Assembly (NCBI GenBank): GCA_963770375.1
Contig: CAVYPM010000018.1
Location: forward strand, 62,001-126,000
Reading direction: 5' to 3'
From: DASVBE01 sp963770375
GTDB taxonomy: Bacteria > Actinomycetota > Actinomycetes > Streptosporangiales > Streptosporangiaceae
Length of the DNA: 64,000 nucleotides
Every line of letters begins with the position of its first letter. Positions within the stretch are counted from its first letter, which is position 1. Positions 42,764 through 55,184 of the stretch are shown piece after piece. The notes beneath the pieces were generated by a model that was not told the origin of the DNA, did no database searches, and worked only from the letters and a program-made list of their open reading frames with translations. The position numbers and the translations under genes were made by a program.

Positions 42764-43850
42764 CTATCGTCCCGGCTTGGCGTCGGCGCCGCGGTCGGCG
42801 GCGGCCGCCGGGCGCGCGGGCGCCGGGCCGGGCCGCGGGGCCGTGGGCCGCGGGGCGGCCGGGCGCGGCGCGGACGGCGTGGGTCCCGGGCGCGGCGCGG
42901 ACGGCGCGGGTCCCGGCCGCGGCGCGGCCGGAGCCGGGCGCGGGCCCGGCTGCGCGGTCCTGGGCGCCGACGGGCGCGGGGCCGCGGACGGCTGCTGCGG
43001 GCGCGGCGCCGACGGCCGGGGGGCCGACGGACCCGACGGGGCCGGCCGGGGCGTGGCGGGCCGGGCGGGACGGCGCGGCGGCAGGCCCCTGCGGGCGCGA
43101 AGCCGGCGCCGGGCGGGACGGCGCGGCGGCGGGCCGCGGCGCGGCCTGCGGGGCCGGGGTCTCTGCGACCGGCTCCGGCGTGGCGGCCGGGGCCCGCACG
43201 AACGGGTCCTGCGCAGCCGCGGCCGGGGCCGCGGCGGGCTCATGCTCGCTGTCCGCGGACGCGCCGGAGTCGCGGGCGGCGCGGGCGCTGGCCCGGGCCG
43301 GGACCCGCTCGATCCTGGGCTCGTGCTGCGGCCCGGTCTTCCGCTTGTGCGGCCCGATCACCATGATCATGTTGCGGCCGTCCAGCTTGGGCTGCGCCTC
43401 GACGAAGCCCAGTTCCTCCACGTCGGCGGCCAGCCGCTGGAGCAGCCGGTAGCCAAGCTCGGGCCGGGACTGCTCGCGGCCCCGGAACATGATCGTCACC
43501 TTGACCTTGTCGCCCGCCTTGAGGAACCGCTCGACGTGGCCCTTCTTGGTGCCGTAGTCGTGCGGGTCGATCTTCGGGCGGAGCTTGATCTCCTTGATGA
43601 CGGTCTGCGCCTGGTTCTTGCGCGATTCCCTGGCCTTCAGCGCGGACTCGTACTTGAACTTGCCGTAGTCCATGAGCTTGCAGACCGGCGGCCGGGCGGT
43701 GGGCGCCACCTCGACAAGGTCGAGGTCGGCCTCCTGGGCCAGCAGAAGCGCATCGTTGATCGCGACGATCCCGACCTGCTCGCCAGCGGGGCCGACCAGC
43801 CGGACTTCAGGGACGCGGATGCGCTCGTTGATACGGGGTTCGGTGCTGAT
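42764..43850 (-). CDS. infC: Translation initiation factor IF-3, probable AUC start, long Ala/Pro tail with frame break
   Basis: IF-3 N-domain (RINERIRVPEVRLVG ... LMDYGKFKYE) and C-domain (IKLRPKIDPHDYGTKKGHVERFL ... FRGREQSRPELGYRLL, NMIMVIGPHKRK) are intact and in frame. No ATG, GTG or TTG precedes RINER. An ATC codon sits four bases after a perfect AAGGAGG, matching the rare AUU/AUC starts known for infC. After residue ~190 comes a ~170-residue Ala/Pro/Arg tail whose frame shifts by one near 43050-43080 before ending DAKPGR. IF-3 is usually ~180-220 residues, so the tail is exceptional. Confidence 0.9.
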
Positions 43851-44260
43851 GTGACCTCCTTGTGTCACTGTCCCGGCCAGCGGACGTCCCGCTGGCGGGT
43901 GTTTCGCCGGGCGCGTGCGGGCTGCGGCTGGGCGGTGCTTGCGCCCATTGCACGCAAAAAGCCCCGCACGGCTGCATGCGAGGCCACCAGCGCCGCGACG
44001 CCGGGCGCCCGGCTGCTGGCCGGTCCGGCGTCGCCACTCGATGCTGACAGGCCCGGCGTTACCGCCCGGCGCAGCCGGCATCCGGCCTGCCCGGCCAGCC
44101 CTCGCGGGCTGCCCGGCACTACCCGCCAGCGGTAAAGCTGGCCAGGTGGGAGGTGGCCGAGGTGGTCCTCCGCTTGCACATCCGGCTTACTCACCGGAAT
44201 TTCGCCACTACAGCGTAACGCATCGGGGCCCCACTCGGTATTCCCGCCGCGAGCGAGCGT
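43851..44260 (-). other. infC operon leader and intergenic region
   Basis: 410 bases between aroE and infC. Besides the attenuator-like hairpin (43956-43984) there is a second stem, CCAGCGG-GACGT-CCGCTGG (43877-43895), 25 bases from the infC ribosome-binding site. No convincing promoter or leader peptide was identified; an open frame at 43865-44194 has no recognisable protein character. Confidence 0.5.
43956..43984 (-). terminator. Attenuator-like terminator in infC leader
   Basis: In the RNA, GCCUCGCA pairs with UGCGGGGC (eight pairs, one G-U) around an eight-base loop, followed directly by UUUUU. This is a classic intrinsic terminator, rare in such GC-rich DNA, about 105 bases before the infC start. 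The position suggests premature termination control of infC-rpmI-rplT. Confidence 0.62.
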
Positions 44261-45103
44261 TTAGCGCTGGGCTAGTTCCTTCAGCCCGGCGGCACGCATC
44301 GCGTCCAGCGGGGCAGGCCGGCGCCCGGTCATCAGCTCGACCTGCGGCCCGGCCTGCTGGACCAGGAACTCGAACCCGCTGACCACGGTATCCCCGGCCC
44401 GCTCCGCGGCGGCGGCCAGCAGGGTCGGCCACGGGCGGTAGACCACGTCGAGGACGGTCCGCGGGCCGCCGGGGCCGGCCGCGGAAGTGATCCGGCCGGC
44501 CCAGGGGTCGGCCGCCCCGGCCGGCAGGGTGGAGATGAGCAGCCGCCACGGGCCGTCCAGCGCGGTGAACGCGGCCAGCGTGACCGCCGTGCCCAGGCGC
44601 CCGGCCACCTCCCGCAGCAGGCCGGCCCGGCCCGGGTCACGCACCGCCACCGTCACCTCGGCCAGGCCGAGCTCACGCAGGCAGGCCAGGGCCGAGCAGG
44701 CGGTGGCGCCCGCGCCCAGGATCAGCGCGGGCCCGGCGGCCGGGCCGGTGACCCCGGCCCTGGCCAGGGCGCCGCGCAGGCCGGCCACGTCAGTGTTGTA
44801 GCCGAGCCGCGCCCCGTGGTCGAAGACCACCGTGTTGGCGCAGCCGGTGATCTCAGCGACCGGGTCGGTGCGGTCCAGCAGCGGCAGGACGGTGCGCTTG
44901 AGCGGCATGGTGAGCGACAGCCCGGCCCAGTCCGGGCCGCACCCGTCCAGCAGTCCGGCGAGATCCGCCTCGGTGCACTCGATCCGGTCGTAGCTCCAGC
45001 CGTCCAGGCCCAGCCCGGCATACGCCGCTCGGTGCAGCAGCGGTGACAGGGAGTGACCGACCGGCGAGCCCAGCACGGCCGCTTTCATCACCGCCCTGTT
45101 CAT
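44261..45103 (-). CDS. aroE: Shikimate dehydrogenase
   Basis: NADP-dependent reduction of 3-dehydroshikimate, 280 residues. The substrate site SPVGHSLSPLLHRAAY and the catalytic lysine in LTMPLKRTVLP are present, with the Rossmann turn LILGAGATACSAL. The C-terminal FEFLVQQAGPQVELMTG is typical. ATG 45103 lies 18 bases past the mltG stop; ATG 45088 is also possible. Order alaS-ruvX-mltG-aroE is conserved in actinobacteria. Confidence 0.94.
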   Translation of the reverse strand: MNRAVMKAAVLGSPVGHSLSPLLHRAAYAGLGLDGWSYDRIECTEADLAGLLDGCGPDWAGLSLTMPLKRTVLPLLDRTDPVAEITGCANTVVFDHGARLGYNTDVAGLRGALARAGVTGPAAGPALILGAGATACSALACLRELGLAEVTVAVRDPGRAGLLREVAGRLGTAVTLAAFTALDGPWRLLISTLPAGAADPWAGRITSAAGPGGPRTVLDVVYRPWPTLLAAAAERAGDTVVSGFEFLVQQAGPQVELMTGRRPAPLDAMRAAGLKELAQR

Positions 45104-45121
45104 CGATACGGCCGGGCCGGG

Positions 45122-47764
45122 TCAGCCCTGGCCGAGGTTGCGCTCAAGCTCCTGGCGGAGCTTGTTGAACTCGGCGGCGCTGTCGGTGAACTTGGTGATG
45201 TGGTTCTTCGGGTCGACGGTGACGAAGTACAGCAGGGTGCCGTGCGCCGGGTGCAGCGCCGCCTTGATGGCCGCGTCGCCGGGGCTGTCGATCGGGCCGG
45301 GCGGCAGCCCGGTGTGCAGGTAGGTGTTGAACGGCGAGTTGACCTGCAGCTGGTCGTTGGTCGCGATGATGCCGTACTTGCCCAGCGCGTACTCGACCGT
45401 GCTGTCCAGCTCCAGCTTCATGTTGTGGTTCAGCCGGTTGTAGATGACCTCGGCGATCTTCGGGAAGTCCGACAGCCGGCCGCCCTCGGCCTGGATGAGG
45501 CTGGCGATGACCATCACGTGGGCCACCGGCACCTGCCCGGCCTTGGCCGCGGCCGGCAGGCTGATCGAGTCCGACTCCTGGTTGAACCGCGCGACCATGG
45601 TCTTCAGCACATCGGTGGGGCTCATCCCGGGCTGGATCTGGTAGGTCGCCGGGAACAGGTAGCCCTCCAGCTTGCCGTCAGCGTAAGACGGCAGGCCGAG
45701 CGCGGCGACGTTCTTCGCCGCGGCCGCGTACGCGCTGGCCGGGAACGCGGTGCTGGACCCGAGCCGGGCGACGATCTGCGACAGGCGCAGGCCCTCGGGG
45801 ATCGTCACCGTGGTCTGGATCCGTGTGGTCTGCGAGACCAGCAGGTTCCAGGCGGCCTCCGCGTTCATCTGCTTGTGCAGCCGGAAGTAGCCGGGCTCGA
45901 GCTGCCGGGTGCTCTTCGAGCCCTTAGCCGCGGACACGAAAGCCTGCGTGCTGGCCACCACCCCGGCCTTGACCAGCCGCGGCGCGATGGAGATCGGGGT
46001 GTCCCCGGAGAACACCTGGAAGGTCACGCTGCCGTGGCCCTGGCCGGCGAAGTTCGGCGGATGGTACTTGGCCTCGATGTAGCGGAACCCCTCGTAGCCG
46101 ATGACGCTCAGCCCGCTGACGATGACCACGATCGCGATCAGGCCGGCCAGCCAGCCGCTGCGCCGCCGCCGCGGCTTGCCGCCGCCGGGCGGCGGTCCGC
46201 CCCGGCCGCGGTCCCGGCGGGACCGCCGGGAGCCACGGCCGCCGTCGTCACCGCCGCCGTCGTCACCGCCGATGTCGGAGCCGGGCAGCAGCCCGGGTGC
46301 CGGGCGCCCGGCACCGGGGCCGTCGTCCGGGTAGTCCGGCAGGCCGGGCAGGTAGTCGTCGTGCTCGTCGCGGTGGTAAGCGGCCGGGCCGGGCCCGGCC
46401 TGGCCCGCGGCGGGCTGGTCGTACCGGCCGGGGTCGCCGGCCGGGCGGTAGCCACCGGGCGGGCCCGGCGGGCCGTACCCGCCGGCCGGATCATCCCCGG
46501 GATGGTAGCCGCCCGGGCCGTACCCGGCGCCCGGGCCGTCAGGACGGTAGCCGCCGCCGGGCCGCGGCCCGTAGCCGCCAGGGCCTGACGGGTAGTCGCC
46601 GGGCGGGCCGCCCGGCCGCTGCGGCCCGGACGGGTAGTCGCCCGGGGGCCCGGACCGCGACTGGGGCCCGGAGGGGTAGTCGCTGGCCGGGTAGCCGCCG
46701 GCGGACTGCCCGTCCCGGCGGTAGGCGGCGGTGTCCTGGCCGCCGGGCCGGTAGCCATCCGGGTAGCGGCCGGATGGCGCGGAGCCGCCCGGGCCGGTGC
46801 TGTCCGGGCCGTAGCCGGCCGCCGGGTAGCCGCCCGGGCCAGTGCCGTACGGGTCGTAGCCGCCCGCGGCCTGGCCGCCCGGCGGGTAGCCGCCCGGGCT
46901 GGACGGGTAGTCCGCCGGCGGGCCGTACCGGTCATAGCCGCCGTCTGCCGGGCCGTACCCGGGCCCGGCCGGGGCGTAGCCGCCGGGGCCGGTGCCGTAC
47001 GGGTCGTAGCCGCCGTGGGCGTACCCGCCGCCGGCCGCCGGGGAGCCCGTCTCGTAGCCAGCACCGGGGTACTGGTCGCCGGGCGGGCCGTAGCTGTCGT
47101 AGCCGGCGGGCGGGCCGTGGTGGCCGGCCGCGGTGGCCGCGCTGCCGAACGGGCCGGGCTCGCCGCGGTAGCCGTCGTGGCGGCGCCGCCCGCCCGGGCC
47201 GCTCCTAGCCGGCCGGGCCGTAGCCCGATGACGCCGGCTCGTCGGGCACGAACGGCACCGAGGGGTCGAGGGGGTCCCGGCCGCCGTACGGGTCACGGGA
47301 CGGGCGGGCCGCGGGCCGCGGGGTGCCGCCGCCCGGGTAGGGCGCGGCGGGCTGGTACGGGTCCGGCGGCGCGTACGGGTCGGGCGCGGAATGCCGCCCG
47401 GTGCGGCCGCGGCGGCCGCCGCCCGCGGGGGCGGGCCCTGGTCCTGGCTGGGCACGGCCCTGGTGGGCCCGGTCGCGTAGGGATCCTCGGCGTACGGGTC
47501 GCCGCCGGGCTGCGGCCGGCCGGCCGGGGGCGGCGTGTCAGGTCCTGGCGGCCCGTACGGATCAGCACCGCCGTAATCCCCCGGCTGCAGGTGCCATGAC
47601 GATCCGCCGGACGGGTTGGACGGGTGGTCGGGCGCCATCTCGTAGCCTGCCGGGCCGCTGTGCCCCGGGGGGGCCTGCCCGCGGCGGAGCCAGGGCTGCT
47701 GGTCGTCGCCGGACGGATAGTCCTCGTCCTGGATGCTGTCCCCGCGGCGCCCGTCGCGGCTCAT
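45122..47764 (-). CDS. mltG: Endolytic murein transglycosylase MltG
   Basis: Membrane-bound enzyme that cuts nascent peptidoglycan strands. A long Gly/Tyr/Pro-rich cytoplasmic region (~550 residues, many GYGP/YPSG units) precedes one transmembrane helix (WLAGLIAIVVIVSGLSVIGY). Then comes a LysM-like part and the YceG domain, with the catalytic Glu in LEGYLFPATY and EGGRLSDFPKIAEVIYNRL. Between about 47210 and 47400 the plausible reading (APDPYAPPDPYQP ... SVPFVPDEPASSGYG) is in another frame, so two compensating indels are likely. The ATG overlaps the ruvX stop. Confidence 0.9.
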   Translation of the reverse strand: MSRDGRRGDSIQDEDYPSGDDQQPWLRRGQAPPGHSGPAGYEMAPDHPSNPSGGSSWHLQPGDYGGADPYGPPGPDTPPPAGRPQPGGDPYAEDPYATGPTRAVPSQDQGPPPRAAAAAAAPGGIPRPTRTRRRTRTSPPRPTRAAAPRGPRPARPVTRTAAGTPSTPRCRSCPTSRRHRATARPARSGPGGRRRHDGYRGEPGPFGSAATAAGHHGPPAGYDSYGPPGDQYPGAGYETGSPAAGGGYAHGGYDPYGTGPGGYAPAGPGYGPADGGYDRYGPPADYPSSPGGYPPGGQAAGGYDPYGTGPGGYPAAGYGPDSTGPGGSAPSGRYPDGYRPGGQDTAAYRRDGQSAGGYPASDYPSGPQSRSGPPGDYPSGPQRPGGPPGDYPSGPGGYGPRPGGGYRPDGPGAGYGPGGYHPGDDPAGGYGPPGPPGGYRPAGDPGRYDQPAAGQAGPGPAAYHRDEHDDYLPGLPDYPDDGPGAGRPAPGLLPGSDIGGDDGGGDDGGRGSRRSRRDRGRGGPPPGGGKPRRRRSGWLAGLIAIVVIVSGLSVIGYEGFRYIEAKYHPPNFAGQGHGSVTFQVFSGDTPISIAPRLVKAGVVASTQAFVSAAKGSKSTRQLEPGYFRLHKQMNAEAAWNLLVSQTTRIQTTVTIPEGLRLSQIVARLGSSTAFPASAYAAAAKNVAALGLPSYADGKLEGYLFPATYQIQPGMSPTDVLKTMVARFNQESDSISLPAAAKAGQVPVAHVMVIASLIQAEGGRLSDFPKIAEVIYNRLNHNMKLELDSTVEYALGKYGIIATNDQLQVNSPFNTYLHTGLPPGPIDSPGDAAIKAALHPAHGTLLYFVTVDPKNHITKFTDSAAEFNKLRQELERNLGQG

Positions 47765-48279
47765 CCCGCGGCCTCGGCCGGCACCAGTTCACCCGGCGGG
47801 CGGCCGGCTGACCGCTCCGCGTCCAGCGCGCTCTGCAGCAGCAGCGCCGCCGCGGCCTGGTCGACGACCCCCCGCCGCTGGCGGCCGTCCCGGCCCGCGC
47901 GGCGCAGCGCGTCGTGCGCGAGCACGGTGGTGAACCGCTCGTCCACCAGCCGGACCGGGTGCGGGGCCAGCGCCGCGGCGAGCGCGGCCGCGAACTCCCT
48001 GGCCTCCGCCGCGGCCCGGCCGTCCCGGCCGGACAGGCCGGTCGGCAGGCCGACGATCACCTCGATGGCCGCGTGCTCCGCGGCCAGGGCGGCCAGCGCG
48101 GCCAGGTCGCCGCGGCCACGCGGCACGGTGGTCAGCGGGCTGGCCAGCAGCCCGCCCGGATCGCTGCGGGCGACGCCGATCCGCGCGGAACCGACGTCGA
48201 CAGCCAGCCGGACCCCGGACCTGCCCGGAGCATGCTCCGGGGGGCCGGTCTCGGTGCGGCTAAGAGGAGGGGGCGGCAC
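47761..48279 (-). CDS. ruvX: Holliday junction resolvase-like protein RuvX (YqgF)
   Basis: RNase H-fold YqgF/RuvX protein of about 172 residues. Visible motifs are LAVDVGSARIGVARSD (first acidic residue), VIVGLPTGLSGRDG and the ERFTTVLA/DQAAAALLLQSAL end. Family members process pre-16S rRNA or act as nucleases. The start is uncertain: GTG 48279 lies just after the alaS stop, while GTG 48213 gives a shorter protein starting at the conserved core. Confidence 0.86.
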   Translation of the reverse strand: MPPPPLSRTETGPPEHAPGRSGVRLAVDVGSARIGVARSDPGGLLASPLTTVPRGRGDLAALAALAAEHAAIEVIVGLPTGLSGRDGRAAAEAREFAAALAAALAPHPVRLVDERFTTVLAHDALRRAGRDGRQRRGVVDQAAAALLLQSALDAERSAGRPPGELVPAEAAG

Positions 48280-48283
48280 GGTC

Positions 48284-51027
<2,744 letters not shown>

Positions 51028-51031
<4 letters not shown>

Positions 51032-51384
51032 CGGCCATCCTTTGCGTGGTCGAACCGGGAACGGCCGCGCTGCGGCCTGCCCCGGGGCGGGTCAGGAGGG
51101 GAAGCCAGCGGCGGTCGGGCCGCCGGCTGAGCATCGAGGGTAGGCCCTGTCCGGGGGGCATGGCGATCCAGGTACTCATCCATGCCGTCCCGCACGTCGG
51201 CCAGGAACGGCCCGACGCCGTCCCGGGCCGGGGCCAGGCCGGGCCCGAGCACGGCGGCCACGGCGCGGGCCGCGGGCCGGGCTGCGGTGCCCGGCCGCAG
51301 CGAGCGGGCCAGCCGGGTGGCCCGGCGGTAGCCGGTCACCCCCAGCAGCGCCCCGGCGAGCAGCCAGAGCAGACGGCGGATCAC
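51028..51384 (-). CDS. Small membrane-associated protein, DUF6167-like
   Basis: 118 residues with one N-terminal hydrophobic helix (RLLWLLAGALLGVTGY), a basic stretch, then FLADVRDGMDEYL and a disordered Pro/Arg tail. The layout matches the small DUF6167 proteins found next to alaS in actinobacteria. The GTG start overlaps the preceding DUF948 gene stop as GTGA. Function unknown. Confidence 0.75.
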
Positions 51385-51851
51385 CGGGCCGCCCGCCGTC
51401 CAGCGGCAGGCTCCGCGGGCAGCGCCCGGGGCAGGCCCTGGCCGTCCCCGCCGGCCAGCGCGCGGGCCCGGCGGGTCAGCCGCCGCCCGGTCGCCCGGCG
51501 CACCCCGTAGGTCACCGCGGCGACCCGCAGCAGCGGCCCGCTGAGGCCGCCGGCGATCCCGCGGGCCAGCCCGGCCAGCGCGGACACGTGCCCGGACAGC
51601 TCGGCCATGTTGCTGGTTACGTCGTCCATGCTGGCGGTGATCGCGTCCGACCGGGCCAGCTGCTCGCCGGCCCGGTCCACCGCGGCCTGCGCGCCGGCCA
51701 GCACCGAGTCGGCGCGGGCCCGGTACTCGGCCACCGCCTCGGTCGCCGAGGTGATCAGCCGGGCCAGCCGGAGCAGCACGTAGCAGGCCACGCCGACGCC
51801 GATGGCAAAGAATCCGGCCGCGATCAGTTCTGCCAGCTGCCCGGTGCTCAT
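51381..51851 (-). CDS. DUF948 family membrane protein
   Basis: 156 residues: an N-terminal transmembrane helix (LIAAGFFAIGVGVACYVLLRL), then an alpha-helical region (AVAEYRARADSVLAGAQAAVDRAG, DDVTSNMAELSGHVSALAGLA) likely to form a coiled coil, and VAAVTYGVRRA. This is DUF948, usually between rarA and alaS. Function unknown; extracellular or cytoplasmic coiled-coil scaffolding is possible. Confidence 0.83.
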   Translation of the reverse strand: MSTGQLAELIAAGFFAIGVGVACYVLLRLARLITSATEAVAEYRARADSVLAGAQAAVDRAGEQLARSDAITASMDDVTSNMAELSGHVSALAGLARGIAGGLSGPLLRVAAVTYGVRRATGRRLTRRARALAGGDGQGLPRALPAEPAAGRRAAR

Positions 51852-51913
51852 GTCCGGCCGCCCTCCGCCGCCGCAGGTGGCCAGCCAGATACCGGCCCTC
51901 GCCCTGCCCGACC

Positions 51914-53260
51914 CTACCCGGGCTCGCCGTCCAGTAGGGCCCGGATGCGCTCGTAGCGCTCGGCGAACCTGGCCTCGGCGCCGTGCCTGGTCGGCTCGTA
52001 GTACCGGCGGCCGGCCAGCTCGTCCGGGGCGTACTGCTGGGCCGCGACCGCACCGTCCAGATCGTGCGGGTACACGTAGCCCTTGCCGTGGCCGAGCCGG
52101 TCCGCGCCGCGGTAGTGCGCGTCGCGCAGGTGCGCGGGCACCGAGCCGATCCGGCCCGCCTGCACGTCGGCCTCGGCCGCGCCGATGGCCTTGATCACCG
52201 CGTTCGACTTCGGGGCCAGGGCCAGGTGGATGACCACCTGGGTGAGGTTGATCCGGGCCTCGGGCAGCCCGACGAACTGGACCGCGTGCGCCGCGGCCAC
52301 CGCGGCCTGCAGCGCGGTCGGGTCGGCCAGGCCGATGTCCTCGCTGGCGTGCACGATCAGCCGCCGGGCGATGAACCGGGGGTCCTCCCCGGCCTGGATC
52401 ATCCGGGCCAGGTAGTGCACTGCGGCGTCGGCGTCGCTGCCCCTGATGCTCTTGATGAACGCGCTGATCACGTCGTAGTGCTGGTCGCCGCCCCGGTCGT
52501 AGCGGACCGCGGCCCGGTCCACCGCCCGCTCCACCGCGGTGACATCCACCGCGCCGCCGTCCGGGACCCCGAGCGCGGCCGCCTCCAGGTAGGTCAGCAC
52601 CCGGCGGGCGTCCCCGCCGGCCAGCCGGATCAGCAGGTCGGTGACCCCGTCGGCGAGCGTGATCCGGCCGGCCAGGCCGCGCTCGTCGGCTACCGCCCGC
52701 TCGATCACGGCCCGGATGTCGGCGTCGGACAGCGGTTCCAGGGTGAGCAGCAGGGACCGGGACAGCAGCGGCCCGACGACCGAGAAGAACGGGTTCTCGG
52801 TGGTCGCGCCGATGAACGACACCCACCGGTTCTCCACCGCGGGCAGCAGCGCGTCCTGCTGCGCCTTGTTGAACCGGTGCACCTCGTCGACGAAGAGGAT
52901 CGTGCCGGTGCCGGTCAGGCCCAGGTCACGGCGGGCGGTGTCGATCGCCGCGCGGACGTCCTTCACCCCGGCGGTGACCGCGGACAGCTCGGTGAACCGG
53001 CGCCGGGTGACGTGGCTGACGACCTGGGCCAGCGTGGTCTTGCCGGTGCCCGGCGGGCCCCACAGCAGCAGCGACATGGCCGCGTCGTGGTCGGCGAGCT
53101 TGCGGAACGGGGTGCCCTCGCCGGTCAGGTGCCGCTGGCCGATGACCTCGGCCAGGGTCCGCGGCCGCATCCGCACCGCCAGCGGCGCGGATGCGGCGGC
53201 CGCTTCCTCCCCCGCCGCGTCGAACAGCGAATCCCGCTGCGAGGGCTCGGTCCTGGCCAC
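51914..53260 (-). CDS. rarA: Replication-associated recombination protein A
   Basis: AAA+ ATPase of the RarA/MgsA/WRNIP1 family acting at stalled replication forks; 448 residues. Walker A LLWGPPGTGKTTLA, Walker B TILFVDEVHRFNK, sensor 1 FIGATTENPFF, and the C-terminal tetramerisation region (RLIVHASEDIGLADP, KGYVYPHD). GTG start. The neighbouring aspS frame runs into it only because of the aspS frame break. Confidence 0.95.
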   Translation of the reverse strand: MARTEPSQRDSLFDAAGEEAAAASAPLAVRMRPRTLAEVIGQRHLTGEGTPFRKLADHDAAMSLLLWGPPGTGKTTLAQVVSHVTRRRFTELSAVTAGVKDVRAAIDTARRDLGLTGTGTILFVDEVHRFNKAQQDALLPAVENRWVSFIGATTENPFFSVVGPLLSRSLLLTLEPLSDADIRAVIERAVADERGLAGRITLADGVTDLLIRLAGGDARRVLTYLEAAALGVPDGGAVDVTAVERAVDRAAVRYDRGGDQHYDVISAFIKSIRGSDADAAVHYLARMIQAGEDPRFIARRLIVHASEDIGLADPTALQAAVAAAHAVQFVGLPEARINLTQVVIHLALAPKSNAVIKAIGAAEADVQAGRIGSVPAHLRDAHYRGADRLGHGKGYVYPHDLDGAVAAQQYAPDELAGRRYYEPTRHGAEARFAERYERIRALLDGEPG

Positions 53261-53325
53261 AGTTAGACATTATCTGGCCGGCACCATCCGCCCTGGCCGG
53301 GACGCCGGTACCGGACAGACTCGCC

Positions 53326-55100
53326 CTATCCCGCGGACGCCGGCGCCGTCTCGGCCGGCGCGCCGCCGCCGCGGGCCTGGCGTCGATGCCGGCCTCCTTG
53401 CGCTGCGCGGCGGTGATCGGCGTCGGGGCACCGGTCAGCGGGTCGAGCCCGGACGCGGCCTTGGGGAACGCGATCACGTCGCGGATCGAGTCCCGGCCGG
53501 TCAGCAGCATCATCAGCCGGTCCCAGCCGAACGCGATGCCGCCGTGCGGCGGCGGGCCGAACCGCAGCGCGTCCAGCAGGAAGCCGAACTGGGACTCCGC
53601 CTCGGCCCGGGACAGCCCGATCACGTCGAACACCTGCTGCTGCACGTCGCCGCGGTGGATCCGGATCGAGCCGCCGCCGATCTCGGTGCCGTTGCAGACG
53701 ATGTCGTAGGCGTCGGCCAGCGCGCCGCCCGGCTCGGCCGCGAACTTGCCCTCCCACTCCGGCAGCGGCGCGGTGAACGGGTGGTGCACCGCGGTCCAGC
53801 CGCCCTCGCCGTCCTCCTCGAACATGGGCGCGTCCACGACCCAGGTGAACGCCCACGCCGATTCGTCGATCAGCCCGCAGCGGCGGCCGATTTCCAGCCG
53901 GGCCGCGCCGAGCAGGGACCGGCCGGCGTTCGCCGTCCCGGCCGCGAAGAACACGCAGTCGCCGGCCCCGGCGCCGGTCGCCGCGGGCAGCCCGGCCCGC
54001 TCGGCCTCTGTCAGGTGCCTGGCCACCGGCCCGGAGCCGGTCACCGCGCCGTCCGCGCCGACCAGGACGTAGGCCAGCCCGCGGGCGCCGCGCGACTTCG
54101 CCCACTCCTGCCAGCCGTCCAGCTCGCGCCGGGTCTGCCCGGCGCCGCCCGGCATCACCACCGCGCCCACGTAGGGGGCCTGGAAGACCCGGAACTCCGA
54201 GCCGGAGAAGTAGCTGGTCAGGTCGGTCAGCTCGAGCCCGAACCGCAGGTCGGGCTTGTCCGAGCCGAACCTGGCCATCGCGTCGGCGTAGGTCATCTGC
54301 GGGATCGGCCGCGGCACCTGGTAGCCGGCGATCTCCCCCCACAGCCGGGCCACCAGGTCCTCGGCGACCTGCACCACGTCGGCCCGGGTGACGAAGGACA
54401 TCTCGATGTCGATCTGGGTGAACTCGGGCTGCCGGTCGGCCCGGAAGTCCTCGTCCCGGAAGCAGCGGGCCAGCTGGTAGTACCGTTCCAGGCCGGACAC
54501 CATCAGCAGCTGCTTGAACAGCTGCGGCGACTGGGGCAGCGCGTACCAGCTGCCGGGCCGCAGCCGGACCGGGACCAGGAAGTCCCTGGCCCCTTCCGGC
54601 GTGGACCTGGTCAGGTACGGGGTTTCCACGTTGACGAACCTGTGCTCCCGCATCACGTCGCCGACCAGGTAGGCGGCCTGCGACCGGGCGCGCAGCGCGG
54701 CGGCCATCTCGGTGCGCCGGATGTCCAGGTAGCGGTAGCGCAGCCGGACGTCCTCGCTCAGCTCGCCGGCGCCCTCTACCGGGAACGGCAGCGGGTCGGA
54801 CTCGGCCAGCACCTCGAGCTCGCTGACCGCCACCTCGACCTCGCCGGTGGGCAGGTCCGGGTTCTCGTTGCCGGCCGGGCGGCGGCGGACCTCGCCGGTC
54901 ACCCGGACGCAGAACTCCGCGCGCAGGTCGTGGGCCAGCTCATCCTGGCGGATCACGATCTGCGCCACGCCGCTGGCGTCCCGCAGGTCGATGAACACCA
55001 CGCCGCCGTGGTCGCGCCGGCGGGCGACCCAGCCGGCCAGCGTGACCTGCTGTCCCGCGTGGGACGTGCGCAGCGTGCCCGCCTCATGGGTGCGGATCAT
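53326..55100 (-). CDS. aspS: Aspartate--tRNA ligase, frame lost in last codons
   Basis: Class IIb synthetase with an OB-fold anticodon domain (VTLAGWVARRRDHGGVVFIDLRD), motif 2 region (QLARCFRDEDFRADRQPEFTQID), a GAD insertion and motif 3 FGWDRLMML. The ordinary C-terminus (AAQRKEAGIDARP) is followed by a GCG-triplet run at 53359-53374. Adding one base gives a normal stop at 53326; as written the frame runs on into rarA. A sequence error is likely. Expected length is about 591 residues. Confidence 0.92.
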
Positions 55101-55122
55101 CGCGTTGTCTCTTCCTCTCGTG

Positions 55123-55184
55123 ACGGCCCGTGCCTGAGGGCCCGTGCCTGACGGCCCGTGCTTACAGGCCAGTGCCTACAGGCC
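55123..55184 (+). repeat. 14-bp tandem repeat between aspS and MBL gene
   Basis: About four and a half copies of a 14-base unit (ACGGCCCGTGCCTG, progressively diverged), lying upstream of aspS and running into the 3' end of the MBL gene, whose stop codon falls in the fourth copy. Confidence 0.7.

Noticed and set aside
42764..43243. Separate Pro-rich protein of 159 residues
   Set aside because: It is the shifted-frame continuation of the IF-3 tail plus an out-of-frame upstream part.
43865..44194. 109-codon ORF in the infC leader
   Set aside because: Covers the attenuator hairpin, has no homologous motifs and no codon logic; more likely leader RNA.
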